This document shows positions 35,361 to 43,622 of a DNA stretch of 64,000 nt, piece by piece. The stretch spans positions 1-64,000 of the forward strand of contig JANXCV010000002.1 in NCBI GenBank assembly GCA_025059235.1, in the 5' to 3' direction. The translations under genes and the position numbers were made by a program. Source of the stretch: Candidatus Calescibacterium sp. (GTDB taxonomy: Bacteria > DRYD01). The notes beneath the pieces are model-generated. The model did not search any database. It was not told the DNA's origin and saw only the letters and a program-made list of their open reading frames with translations. Every line of letters begins with the position of its first letter. The first letter of the stretch is position 1.

Positions 35361-36188
35361 CTAGTATTTTGTTTTTTTCAGACCCACTAAGCTAGCAAAC
35401 TTTTGAAAGATATTACCTTCATTAAATGGATTTTCTATGGGTATAGAAGGATCTACCAATCTGTTGGCTATATTATTGAAATATTTGTAAAGAGGCTTTG
35501 TTTTATTTAGTACTACTGGCTCCCCGTTGTTCGTAGATATAGTTATATACTCGTCGTCAGGAATTATGCCTAGTAGTTCGATATTAAGTGTTTCAAGGAT
35601 ATCTTCAATCGATAGCATTTGGGATTTTTTGACCATATGTTTCTTCATTCTGTTGATGATCAGTTTTGTTGAGTTTTTTCCCATAGCTTCTAGGTTTGCT
35701 ATTACTCTATCTGCATCTCTAATTGATGATAGATCTGGAGTTGTTACTACTATTGCTTCTTCTGCTGCTTTGGCTGACATTTTGAATCCATGTTCTATAC
35801 CTGCTGGACAGTCTATTATGACAAAATCGAATTCTTGTTTGATTTCTTCTATTAGTTCCTTAAATTTATCTAATGGTATATCTTCTTTTTGTTTGGTTTG
35901 GGGAGCGGGTAACAGGAACAGGTTACCCACTCGCTTATCTTTTATCAAGGCTTGTTTGTAGCTTCTACACCTGTTTTCTATGACGTCTGAAAGATCAAAG
36001 ACAATTCTATTTTCTAATCCCAGGATCAGATCTAGGTTTCTCAGTCCTACGTCTGCGTCTACTAGAACCACTTGGTAATTTAGTAGGGCTAGTGCAGTTC
36101 CGACGTTTGCTGTTATAGTTGTTTTACCCACTCCTCCTTTTCCAGAAGTTACAACGATCGATCTCTTTAATTTTCCCACCTTTTTCAC
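35361..36188 (-). CDS. minD: Septum site-determining ATPase MinD
   Basis: The 275-residue protein has the deviant Walker A GKGGVGKTT (16-24), VLVDADVGLRNLDLILGLE, FVIIDCPAGIEHGF, and the C-terminal amphipathic helix ending IFQKFASLVGLKK that tethers it to the membrane. It recruits MinC and is regulated by MinE. It overlaps minC by four bases. Confidence 0.96.
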   Translation of the reverse strand: MKKVGKLKRSIVVTSGKGGVGKTTITANVGTALALLNYQVVLVDADVGLRNLDLILGLENRIVFDLSDVIENRCRSYKQALIKDKRVGNLFLLPAPQTKQKEDIPLDKFKELIEEIKQEFDFVIIDCPAGIEHGFKMSAKAAEEAIVVTTPDLSSIRDADRVIANLEAMGKNSTKLIINRMKKHMVKKSQMLSIEDILETLNIELLGIIPDDEYITISTNNGEPVVLNKTKPLYKYFNNIANRLVDPSIPIENPFNEGNIFQKFASLVGLKKTKY

Positions 36189-36940
36189 TCCTTCTGTTCT
36201 TTTATTATTTCCATTCTGATTGAATTATTATCTTGATAAAATAGGATGTTTGATATTTCTTTTGATTGGAGTTGTTTTTTAATTTCATTTTCGTCGAACT
36301 CTGCTACCATATTGGCTATTTTTATGATTGGGTTTTTGAGTTTCAATGTAAAGATTATTGATGAGTTGTTGTTGGGGTATCCTGCGTGTGCTGTTCCCAT
36401 TAGTTTACCCAAAACTATTATATTTCTGGCACTTCTTACCTCTGCTCCAGAATTTACATTACCAACAACTAGAATGGTTTTTTCACTTTCCAACAATGAT
36501 CCGCTACGAATGTTTCTCCTATATATTAAAATATCCTGGTTTAAGGTATTTTCTACTATTTTATTACCTAATTTGCTGTCTGATCCAATACTACTGTTTT
36601 TGTCATTATTGACTGTAGTTTGTGGGATGAGTTTATTTTGAGTGTTTATAACAGAAGGAGCATCTACCGGTATCCCGTAGTTTATGGATATCATCTTGGT
36701 GATTGGGTTTGTATTTCTAATTATATCTATTGGCAATGAAAAAGAGTTGAATATTTTTAGGATTGATTTAAACTCTGATTCGTTTAATCCTAGATCACCT
36801 AGATCAAGTATCACTTGATTATTTTCAACTATTTCTTTTAGTCCTTTGTTTATATATTCTTGTAATTTATTCCTAATTTCGTTTTCTTCGATCTTATCTA
36901 TTTTTATTATTATCTTTCCTTTTTCTTGTTTTAGTATCAT
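36185..36940 (-). CDS. minC: Septum inhibitor MinC
   Basis: The 251-residue protein shows the conserved C-terminal beta-helix domain: RNIRSGSLLESEKTILVVGNVNSGAEVRSARNIIVLGKLMGTAHAGYPN. The N-terminal FtsZ-inhibiting domain is diverged but of normal size. Together with MinD it blocks Z-ring assembly at the poles, acting on FtsZ (8712). Overlaps of 4 bases at both ends fix it in an operon with the Lon-N gene and minD. Confidence 0.93.
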   Translation of the reverse strand: MILKQEKGKIIIKIDKIEENEIRNKLQEYINKGLKEIVENNQVILDLGDLGLNESEFKSILKIFNSFSLPIDIIRNTNPITKMISINYGIPVDAPSVINTQNKLIPQTTVNNDKNSSIGSDSKLGNKIVENTLNQDILIYRRNIRSGSLLESEKTILVVGNVNSGAEVRSARNIIVLGKLMGTAHAGYPNNNSSIIFTLKLKNPIIKIANMVAEFDENEIKKQLQSKEISNILFYQDNNSIRMEIIKEQKE

Positions 36941-37566
36941 GTTAGGTATATTACAGTTATCAATGGTTTGGGGATAAAAGTTTTTAGTACGAGTATTTTA
37001 CCTGGCCATCTTTGGAGAATCTCTTCCAGTAGTTTGATGAGTTTTTGTGCTCTTTTTAGACAATCGGGTTCTTCTAAAAACTGTTGTTTTACTTTTGAAC
37101 TTGCTTTCATAATGGATACAATTATATCTGTTATGTCGCATAGACTTTTCTGCTTTATAACTTTGATCGTTGATTCGTTATTTATTATTGGGATATACTT
37201 TGGAGCTATTTTTAATAGTTCTTCTTTTATTTCCGAGTTTTCTTCCTGGTGTATTTCCTCTAGTATATGATAGTTTTGGGTAAATGGGTATATATCGTCA
37301 AATTCTATTTTCTTTATTAGCACTCTCTTTGAAGCTTTTAGTTGTATTATAAACGTACTTTGGGAGATTTTTTGCATGCCTATAATTTCACACAGGCAAC
37401 CATATCTATTGATGTCGAATTTTTTTTGATCTTTGACCAGGGATGCAATGAATTTCCTGTTGTTAGTGAGATAGTTGACTAGTTTTTCGTCGTTTACTAC
37501 TATTCCTACTATATTTCCTGGTATTAGGACCAAATTAACTAGAGGAAATATATAAACCTTATCCAT
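36937..37566 (-). CDS. Stand-alone Lon N-terminal (substrate-binding) domain protein
   Basis: From ATG 37566 the product is 209 residues and begins VYIFPLVNLVLIPGN, the typical start of the Lon N-terminal domain (LonN, PUA-like). It continues with YGCLCEIIG and a helical C-terminal half. There is no AAA or protease domain. Such proteins are common in bacteria but poorly understood. The longer frame begins with TTG at 37623 and adds a basic stretch; I prefer the ATG on domain grounds. Its end overlaps minC, so it heads the Min operon. Confidence 0.75.
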   Translation of the reverse strand: MDKVYIFPLVNLVLIPGNIVGIVVNDEKLVNYLTNNRKFIASLVKDQKKFDINRYGCLCEIIGMQKISQSTFIIQLKASKRVLIKKIEFDDIYPFTQNYHILEEIHQEENSEIKEELLKIAPKYIPIINNESTIKVIKQKSLCDITDIIVSIMKASSKVKQQFLEEPDCLKRAQKLIKLLEEILQRWPGKILVLKTFIPKPLITVIYLT

Positions 37567-37638
37567 TACGTTTCTATAATATTTTTCATTAATCCTTTTC
37601 CTTCTCCTTTTCGTCAAGTACAAAACATGAAGGGATTT

Positions 37639-37653
37639 TGTAAAAAAAATGTT
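37639..37653. promoter_or_regulatory. A-tract motif copy 2
   Basis: TGTAAAAAAAATGTT then A-rich, matching the other two copies over 14 bases. It lies in the divergent region between the Lon-N gene (start 37566, 73 bases away) and the Gly/Asn-rich gene. Confidence 0.3.
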
Positions 37654-37735
37654 AAAAAAAAGAGAAAAAACTTTAATTTTTCAGTGCGTAAGAGTATATA
37701 TAATAGTGAAAATAATCATAAGGAGGTGAAAAAAA

Positions 37736-38482
37736 ATGGCATTACCAATAATAGCTGCTGCGGGGGCTGGTATGCTCGCAGGATATGCCCTTTCTCAGTA
37801 TGGAAATAATAACTATTATGGAAATAACAACATTGTTGTCAGAGGGAATAATAACAACGTCAATGTTTACAATAATGTTAACATTAACATCAACTTAGGT
37901 GCTTTTCCAGTTGGTTTGCACGGTCAAATTCCACCACATATAATTATCCAACTGATACTCATACTAATACAACTATTGCAGGCTCAACAATGTGGTTGTG
38001 GATATCCACCAATATTTGGTCCAGTTGGTGGAGTAGGATTACCGGGCACTTCCATTGGTATGCCTCCAGTTGATGTTGTACCATTCTGGGGTAATGGACC
38101 ATTCATTGACCCACAAATGTTGCCACTGATACCATTCCATGGAACAACATTACCTCCATTTCCTAGACCACCATCAGCAATCGACTACGGTATGGCCATA
38201 GGTGGTGCTGTAGGAGGAACGGTCGGAGGAATTGCCGGTGGGATTGTAGGTTGGCAAGCAGGTGGAGCTATCGGTGCAGCTTTGGGAACAGCAATATTAC
38301 CAGGTGTAGGAACATTAATTGGTGGACTACTTGGTTCTTTCATCGGTGCTATTGGTGGAAGTGCTATAGGACAGGGAGTAGGTAGATTTGTTGGAGGACT
38401 AGTTGGAGGCGTGGTCGGAGCATTCGTTGAGGCTGGTAAGTCTATATTCAACGGAGTAAAGAGATTACTTGGATTTGGATAG
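37736..38482 (+). CDS. Gly-zipper and Asn-rich protein, probably surface or secreted
   Basis: The 248-residue protein has four parts. These are a short hydrophobic start (PIIAAAGAGMLAGYALSQ), an Asn-rich strand-like region (about 22-55, alternating Asn and hydrophobics like GNNNIVVRGNNNNVNVYNN), a Pro/Gly-rich middle with CGCG, and a C-terminal half of GxxxG/GGxVGG repeats (about 155-225) ending in an amphipathic SIFNGVKRLLGFG. Glycine zippers of this type occur in outer-membrane lipoproteins, membrane-active toxins and structural proteins. AAGGAGGTG precedes the ATG, and a strong hairpin terminator follows, so it is a single-gene unit. Composition differs sharply from its neighbours. No family assigned. 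Confidence 0.75.
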   Translation: MALPIIAAAGAGMLAGYALSQYGNNNYYGNNNIVVRGNNNNVNVYNNVNININLGAFPVGLHGQIPPHIIIQLILILIQLLQAQQCGCGYPPIFGPVGGVGLPGTSIGMPPVDVVPFWGNGPFIDPQMLPLIPFHGTTLPPFPRPPSAIDYGMAIGGAVGGTVGGIAGGIVGWQAGGAIGAALGTAILPGVGTLIGGLLGSFIGAIGGSAIGQGVGRFVGGLVGGVVGAFVEAGKSIFNGVKRLLGFG

Positions 38483-38493
38483 GCAGAATACTA

Positions 38494-38525
38494 AGAAGGG
38501 GTGGCTTTACACAGTCACCCCTTCT
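38494..38525. terminator. Bidirectional hairpin terminator
   Basis: The arms AGAAGGGGTG and CACCCCTTCT pair perfectly over 10 bp and can extend to 13 with a six-base loop. It sits between the converging Gly-zipper gene and the S41 peptidase gene and likely ends both transcripts, though T-runs on either side are short. Confidence 0.8.
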
Positions 38526-38526
38526 C

Positions 38527-39468
38527 TTATCCCCCATCGGTCATAGTCCTTAGGGAAAAATATATCTTAAAAACCATAGTCCTTATTATTTTTCTTGATA
38601 TTTCTTCATCTGTTAGATAGAAATCAGGTTTCACTCGATCATGAGGATTTAAATCTAGTGAAAAACTTGCAAATCCATTTGTATAAACTACAGTAAGATT
38701 TTCTATGTCTATAATGCTCTGTATATATGGTTTACCATAGGTTAGATTTCCAAAAACTAGAGCTCTTGTTTTAAGTACCCCAGATATGACTTCTGCCGAA
38801 CTGGCTGTCGTTTCATCTTGTAGTACTGCTACAAAGTTTTTAGAAAAATAGCCACCGTATTCTTCACTACTGTAAAAATTGTACGTCTTTACTCCATCTT
38901 TCTTTTTAAAATTAGTAGAAAATAGATAAGTATTGGGTTCAAAGAATAGAGCTATGAAGAAGGCTGCTGTCCAAAGACTACCCCCAAAGTTATTGGTTAA
39001 ATCGATTATTATAACGGTTTCCTCGTCTATCTTATTTTTAAGATACTCTCTATACTTTTTGCCCATATTAGGACTTAGATTTAGGAGACTAATGTAACAG
39101 ATCCTTACATTTTGTTGTTCAAAAAACTCTACCTTTAAATCTTCTTCTACTCTTCTTTCTCGATAATAGTTAGATTCGAATATTTCTCTGTTTTTTATTT
39201 CAAGATAAGGATCTTCTACAAATTTGTAAAGAGTTTCCCTAAAAGCTTGATCAGTATTTTTCTGCTTCAAACTTTCAGAGAAATAGTTATATAGATCTTG
39301 TATCGAGTATTTTTGATAGTCTATGAATATATTTTCAAAATATATCTTATGCAAAGTATATAGGTAACGATCTACTTTTAGCTTATCTTGATTTTCAGAT
39401 CTTGTAGAAAAAAACAAAACTGAGCTAAACAAGAAGAAAAATAAGAATATCGATAGTATCTTATTCAA
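38527..39468 (-). CDS. S41-family (C-terminal processing) serine peptidase, secreted
   Basis: A signal peptide (ILSIFLFFFLFSSVLFF) leads a 313-residue protein with the S41 core: VIIIDLTNNFGGSLWTAAFFIALFF, the nucleophile in VLQDETTASSAEV, and the lysine in GNLTYGKPYIQ, ending with NPHDRVKPD. No PDZ domain is visible, so it is a minimal form. Its start overlaps the SuhB-like gene by eight bases. Confidence 0.85.
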   Translation of the reverse strand: MNKILSIFLFFFLFSSVLFFSTRSENQDKLKVDRYLYTLHKIYFENIFIDYQKYSIQDLYNYFSESLKQKNTDQAFRETLYKFVEDPYLEIKNREIFESNYYRERRVEEDLKVEFFEQQNVRICYISLLNLSPNMGKKYREYLKNKIDEETVIIIDLTNNFGGSLWTAAFFIALFFEPNTYLFSTNFKKKDGVKTYNFYSSEEYGGYFSKNFVAVLQDETTASSAEVISGVLKTRALVFGNLTYGKPYIQSIIDIENLTVVYTNGFASFSLDLNPHDRVKPDFYLTDEEISRKIIRTMVFKIYFSLRTMTDGG

Positions 39469-40255
39469 TTTTTATATTTCTTGTGAATTCTATTATTTTT
39501 TCATGTATTAATCCGTTAGATGCTACAATCGTTTTACTTGATAGAGATATTGGATTACCGTAGTAATCCGATACTTTACCTTGGGATTCTTGAACCAGCA
39601 GGATACCTGCTGCTATATCCCATGGTTTTAGATCGAATTCCCAAAATCCGTCGAATATTCCCATGGCTGTATAAGCTAGGTCAATTGCTGCACTTCCAGC
39701 TCTCCTTACTGCTTCAGTCCTTATAGATAGTTCTTTGAATAGTTCTATATGTGGGTTTGGGTTAGACGTAAGGGCATAGCTGAATCCTGTAGCTAAAACA
39801 CTTTCTTCTAAATTCCGAGTTTTAGATACAAATATACGCTTGTTATTGAAAAAACTACCTTGTCCTTTCTCTGCTATGAATAACTCATCTAGAATGGGTG
39901 CGTAGATTACCCCCAAAATTATTTCTCCATCTTTTACCAGGGAAATCGAAACACAGAAAAACGGAAATCCTTTTCTAAAATTTACTGTTCCGTCCAGAGG
40001 ATCTATTATCCACCAAAATCCATCAAGATCAAATTCTTCCTCTCTATAGTCCTCCTCTGCAAGTATCCTATGATTTCTAAAGTTATTAAGTATTATCCTT
40101 TTTATTTCTTCTTGCGAAAGAATATCTACTTCAGTTACTGGATTTCTGTGATCTTTATAATGATGCTTAAACTCTTTTCTGTAGTATCTTTTCAGGATTT
40201 CTCCTGCTTTAAAAGCTGCTTCGATAGCAACGGTTGTATATACCCCTACTTTCAT
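39461..40255 (-). CDS. Inositol monophosphatase family protein (SuhB-like)
   Basis: The 264-residue protein has the metal-binding motifs of the family: the Glu in LAEEDY, WIIDPLDGTVNFRKGFPFFCVSI, and the late WEFDLKPWDIAAGILLVQESQGKV. Members dephosphorylate inositol phosphates, NADP, fructose 1,6-bisphosphate or PAP; in thermophiles they often make di-myo-inositol phosphate. Substrate unknown here. It follows the YjbQ-like gene by three bases. Confidence 0.9.
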   Translation of the reverse strand: MKVGVYTTVAIEAAFKAGEILKRYYRKEFKHHYKDHRNPVTEVDILSQEEIKRIILNNFRNHRILAEEDYREEEFDLDGFWWIIDPLDGTVNFRKGFPFFCVSISLVKDGEIILGVIYAPILDELFIAEKGQGSFFNNKRIFVSKTRNLEESVLATGFSYALTSNPNPHIELFKELSIRTEAVRRAGSAAIDLAYTAMGIFDGFWEFDLKPWDIAAGILLVQESQGKVSDYYGNPISLSSKTIVASNGLIHEKIIEFTRNIKIE

Positions 40256-40258
40256 AGA

Positions 40259-40669
40259 TTACTCCTCTTTTATTACTTGTATGAGTAGTTTTCTATTCCT
40301 TGGTCCATCGAATTCACAGAAGAAAATACCTTGCCAAGATCCAAAAACTATTTGACCATTAGATATTATAAGGCTTAGAGAATTACCTATTATTGATGAC
40401 TTTATATGTGCATCTGCGTTGCCTTCTAAGTGATAGTATTTTTTATCTCTAGGTATATTTGAGGCCAAAAAATCGAGTATATCTTTTTTTACCGATGGAT
40501 CTGCATTTTCGTTTATTAGGCATCCTGCTGTCGTATGAGGTACATACAAAACCACTACACCTTCTTTGATATTCCTTCTCTGTATTTCTGAGTTTACTAA
40601 GCTAACTACTCTTTCTGTTATATCTATGAACTCTTCTCTATTTTTGGTCGTTATATTTATTTCTAGCAT
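40259..40669 (-). CDS. YjbQ/UPF0047 family protein
   Basis: The 136-residue protein carries the family signature: PHTTAGCLINENADPSV, HLEGNADAHIKSSIIG, and LIISNGQIVFGSWQGIFFCEFDGPR, with conserved His and Asp residues. Some members have weak thiamine phosphate synthase activity. The start lies 32 bases inside the end of lgt. Confidence 0.92.
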   Translation of the reverse strand: MLEINITTKNREEFIDITERVVSLVNSEIQRRNIKEGVVVLYVPHTTAGCLINENADPSVKKDILDFLASNIPRDKKYYHLEGNADAHIKSSIIGNSLSLIISNGQIVFGSWQGIFFCEFDGPRNRKLLIQVIKEE

Positions 40670-41405
40670 TATTTATATCTCCTCCCCTTCTGATAGTTAA
40701 TATCGTAATCCCTGATACAAGCATTATAAGTATTGAGAAAATTTGAGCCCAAGAGAAAAATAAAAACACTCTTTCTGACTCTCTAAAAAACTCGACTATA
40801 AAACGAATCATACTGTATAATAATAGAAAACTCAAAAGATATCTACCTGGATAACTTTTTGATTTCAGGGTATATAAGAAGTAGATAAAGACTAATAGTG
40901 AAAGAAGACTTTCAATTATTTGAACTGGATATCTTATTTTTCCGTGGAGAAAAATTCCCCAGGTGCTTTCTTTGCCATAGCAGCATCCAGCTAACAAGCA
41001 ACCAATCCTTCCAATAAATACGCTGAATGGTGCAACTAATGCAAATAAATCCGATAACTCTAAAAAATTAACTTTATATATTTTTGAACTTACCATTAAT
41101 CCAAGTATTGCAAAAAATATGGAACCTATTATCGTTAATCCTCCCTCGAATGGGCTTATAATATCAAACAACATTTTCCAAAAACTAGTATATTTGTAAT
41201 CGTTAAAAATCAAATATCCTATCTTCCCTCCTAAATACATCGAAATAAGAACTATCAGAAATGAACCGAAGACCTTTTCAATATCAATCTTGTACCTCTT
41301 GGAAAACAGATGCAATAAGTATAATGAAAGTAGGATGTCTATATAAAGGATTGTTCCGTAGCTATAAACGCTAATGTTACCGATTTTGAAGAGAATCGGA
41401 TACAT
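40638..41405 (-). CDS. lgt: Prolipoprotein diacylglyceryl transferase
   Basis: The 255-residue inner-membrane protein has seven hydrophobic segments and the Lgt signature FIGRIGCLLAGCCYGKES, followed by RYPVQIIESLL and RFIVEFFRE. It adds diacylglycerol to the lipobox Cys of lipoproteins such as the one at 32645. The first part overlaps the kinase gene by 29 bases. Confidence 0.94.
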   Translation of the reverse strand: MYPILFKIGNISVYSYGTILYIDILLSLYLLHLFSKRYKIDIEKVFGSFLIVLISMYLGGKIGYLIFNDYKYTSFWKMLFDIISPFEGGLTIIGSIFFAILGLMVSSKIYKVNFLELSDLFALVAPFSVFIGRIGCLLAGCCYGKESTWGIFLHGKIRYPVQIIESLLSLLVFIYFLYTLKSKSYPGRYLLSFLLLYSMIRFIVEFFRESERVFLFFSWAQIFSILIMLVSGITILTIRRGGDINNARNKYNDQK

Positions 41406-42948
41406 ACTTTATCTGAATTTTAAAAACTATTTGATCTCGTTCATATAAAACATCTATTGGGGTTCTATTAATAAGAGATATCTCTTTGATAATATTTAGA
41501 CCTAGTCCTTTTGTGTCCTTTAATTCTGATAGTACTTCCTTTACGAGTTCATAATCAGAATATTTAGCCCTGTTTTTAATCGATATTTCTACATATCTGT
41601 CAAAAAGATGAAAATCTACTTTTACTTCTTCAGAGTTTTTTACTGCATTATCAACTATATTGAAAAACATCTGCTGAAACAGTTCTATATCCAGTTCTAA
41701 TTTTTCTTGGGGTACTGAGGTAGGAAAGTTAACCTCTATATTTTGTGCAAAAAAAGTTATGGTATCGTCTATTAACTGTATAAGCTCTTCTAATGATATC
41801 CTTATAATGTTTAATCTTATTTTTCTAAGTTTTATTTTAGAGTAGTAGAGGTATCTATTTATCATCGATGATATTTTGTCTAGATATTCTACTGCTTTAT
41901 TTACTTCTTCTGGAGAATGTTTAATGTTTAGTATTATGGATTTAGCAACTGCTATAGGTGTTCTCAAGTCATGGGATATTTCACTTAAAAATTTAATCTT
42001 CATCCTCTCTATTTCGTATATCTCTGTAAAATCTAGAACTATTACTAATTTCCCTTTCTCCAGATTTATTACAATGTTCTTAAATTTCTTATCTCCGTAA
42101 TCGACTATTTCTTCAGAAAGTTTAGTTTTAAATTGATCTATAGGTATATTATAATTGTTCGTAAAGACTTGAGTCTTGTTATTTTTGTCTATCAGGAATA
42201 CAGTAAATGGCAAGGAACTTAAAATATTCTGGAGATTATTTTTTGAGTTTTCCACTTCTTTTAATAAACTGATCAAATTATTTCTCATTATCTTTATGCT
42301 TCTAAAGACGTCTTCCATTTCATCTTTTTGTTTATATTCTATGTTATAATTTAAATTTCCAAGTGCTACTTTTACCACGAAATCTCTTATTATTTTTAAT
42401 CTCTTTTGAATTATGGAAGATATAATGAATGATGTTAACAGAGCGAAAAGAAATAGTACAGGGCTAAAGTAGAGGCTATATCTCATCAAGTTTTTTCTAA
42501 AATCTTTTATTACGCTGAGATCTAGCTCTAGAGCTATCATATACTCATTCCTAGTGCTTATCAGGGGGAAAAAATAGCTTATAATAAATTCATCGGTATC
42601 TACAATTATTGTTTCTTTACCAAATTCAGCTTTTCTAATAAAATCTTTATCAACTTCAAAATAATGTGGGAAATAAAATACTACACTATAATCTTTGTCG
42701 AAGATTATGAAGTAGGAGTACTCTGGCAAATGCATGGCAACATTAAAAAAAATATAGTCCTTATTTAGAGTTAGAATATCTGTACCTTCAAGCTCATCTT
42801 TTAAAATCTTCCCATAAGATCTTATCTCATCTTTCTTCAGCCTAATATAATACTCTGTTGAGGTGTAAGAGAATAAAAAGAAAATCAACAGAGATATTAC
42901 AATAAAAAATGAAAAAGACACTAAAAAAGTGATTATTTTAATTGACAT
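41377..42948 (-). CDS. Orphan membrane sensor histidine kinase with a reduced ATP-binding site
   Basis: The 523-residue protein has a membrane segment, a roughly 130-residue periplasmic sensor, a second membrane segment (about 155-177), a HAMP-like helix pair, a short PAS-like linker, the H-box FLSEISHDLRTPIAV with the phospho-His near residue 325, and an N-box NIVDNAVKN. The G1 box (DxGxG) is missing, reading SIKNRAKYSDYE; G2 is KGLGLNII. ATP binding may therefore be weak, or it may act as a phosphatase or scaffold. No response regulator gene is nearby. Confidence 0.85.
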   Translation of the reverse strand: MSIKIITFLVSFSFFIVISLLIFFLFSYTSTEYYIRLKKDEIRSYGKILKDELEGTDILTLNKDYIFFNVAMHLPEYSYFIIFDKDYSVVFYFPHYFEVDKDFIRKAEFGKETIIVDTDEFIISYFFPLISTRNEYMIALELDLSVIKDFRKNLMRYSLYFSPVLFLFALLTSFIISSIIQKRLKIIRDFVVKVALGNLNYNIEYKQKDEMEDVFRSIKIMRNNLISLLKEVENSKNNLQNILSSLPFTVFLIDKNNKTQVFTNNYNIPIDQFKTKLSEEIVDYGDKKFKNIVINLEKGKLVIVLDFTEIYEIERMKIKFLSEISHDLRTPIAVAKSIILNIKHSPEEVNKAVEYLDKISSMINRYLYYSKIKLRKIRLNIIRISLEELIQLIDDTITFFAQNIEVNFPTSVPQEKLELDIELFQQMFFNIVDNAVKNSEEVKVDFHLFDRYVEISIKNRAKYSDYELVKEVLSELKDTKGLGLNIIKEISLINRTPIDVLYERDQIVFKIQIKYVSDSLQNR

Positions 42949-42961
42949 GAAGTTTAAGTTA

Positions 42962-43150
42962 TCAAATAATTTTTTCTATCTTTTTGGTTAGATGTTCTGT
43001 AAATTTGGTAGTAGAATAGTAATTACTCTGGTTTGTATCAACTGTTAAAATTCCTTCTTCCGTTGTAACTGTTTTGTGTGTTACATTATGTATATCTTCT
43101 GTATCTGATAAGCTTGCAGAGGGTAATAACCCCAAACTACTTATCAGCAC
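42962..43150 (-). CDS. Small coupled protein of unknown function
   Basis: A GTG at 43150 lies inside GTGCTGA, overlapping the stop of the NuoE-like gene, and GAGGAA stands seven bases before it. The 62-residue product is hydrophilic and Thr/Ser-rich with an amphipathic C-terminus (TEHLTKKIEKII). An alternative ATG at 43183 has no ribosome binding site. I recognise no family. Confidence 0.45.
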   Translation of the reverse strand: MLISSLGLLPSASLSDTEDIHNVTHKTVTTEEGILTVDTNQSNYYSTTKFTEHLTKKIEKII

Positions 43151-43584
43151 TGCGGCTTCCTCTGTTGGAGTATCACAGAACATATTTTTTCGACAGATGC
43201 ATTGAGAATGACTTCATCATTTATAGTTGCTACTGGATATTGAGCACAGCATTTATAGCAATAGACTGTATGCACTTCTATATCTTCTTGATCTATTTTA
43301 TTTATTTCTTCGTATAATTGTTTACCCCCGTTAAAGTAACATGACGTACCGTAACATACACCTATGACTATTTTTTCTGGTTCTGAAAATCTGAAATCTT
43401 TGAAGAATGATATTGATGAATAAGCTTCTGCATACGGAATCTTCATTTTTTCACATAGTATTCTTAACAATTCTTTGGGTATGTATCCATAAGCTTCCTG
43501 AATATCGAAAGCCATTTCTATTAGGCTTGATCTATCTTCTCCATACTTTTTTATTAACTTTTCTATAAATTTTTCGTAACTCAT
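43144..43584 (-). CDS. NuoE-like thioredoxin-fold [2Fe-2S] protein
   Basis: The 146-residue protein follows the 24-kDa NADH dehydrogenase/HndA pattern. It has an N-terminal helical part (MAFDIQEAYGYIPKELLRILCEKM), then cluster ligands C77 and C82 (CYGTSCYFNGG) and C109 with C113 (CYKCCAQYP). In Complex I or NAD-reducing hydrogenases it sits beside NuoF; no partner gene lies nearby. A small gene is coupled to its stop. Confidence 0.85.
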   Translation of the reverse strand: MSYEKFIEKLIKKYGEDRSSLIEMAFDIQEAYGYIPKELLRILCEKMKIPYAEAYSSISFFKDFRFSEPEKIVIGVCYGTSCYFNGGKQLYEEINKIDQEDIEVHTVYCYKCCAQYPVATINDEVILNASVEKICSVILQQRKPQC

Positions 43585-43622
43585 AGGTTTTTACTTCTAG
43601 TTTACTTATTTCACTCCTTTCT

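Noticed and set aside
38185..38451. A Pro/Thr/Ala-rich minus-strand frame
   Set aside because: It is the complement of the glycine-zipper repeats at 37736-38482.
42962..43150. A second graspetide-like peptide, because of a TTEEG string
   Set aside because: The string is single, has the wrong spacing for TTxxxxEE, and is not repeated.
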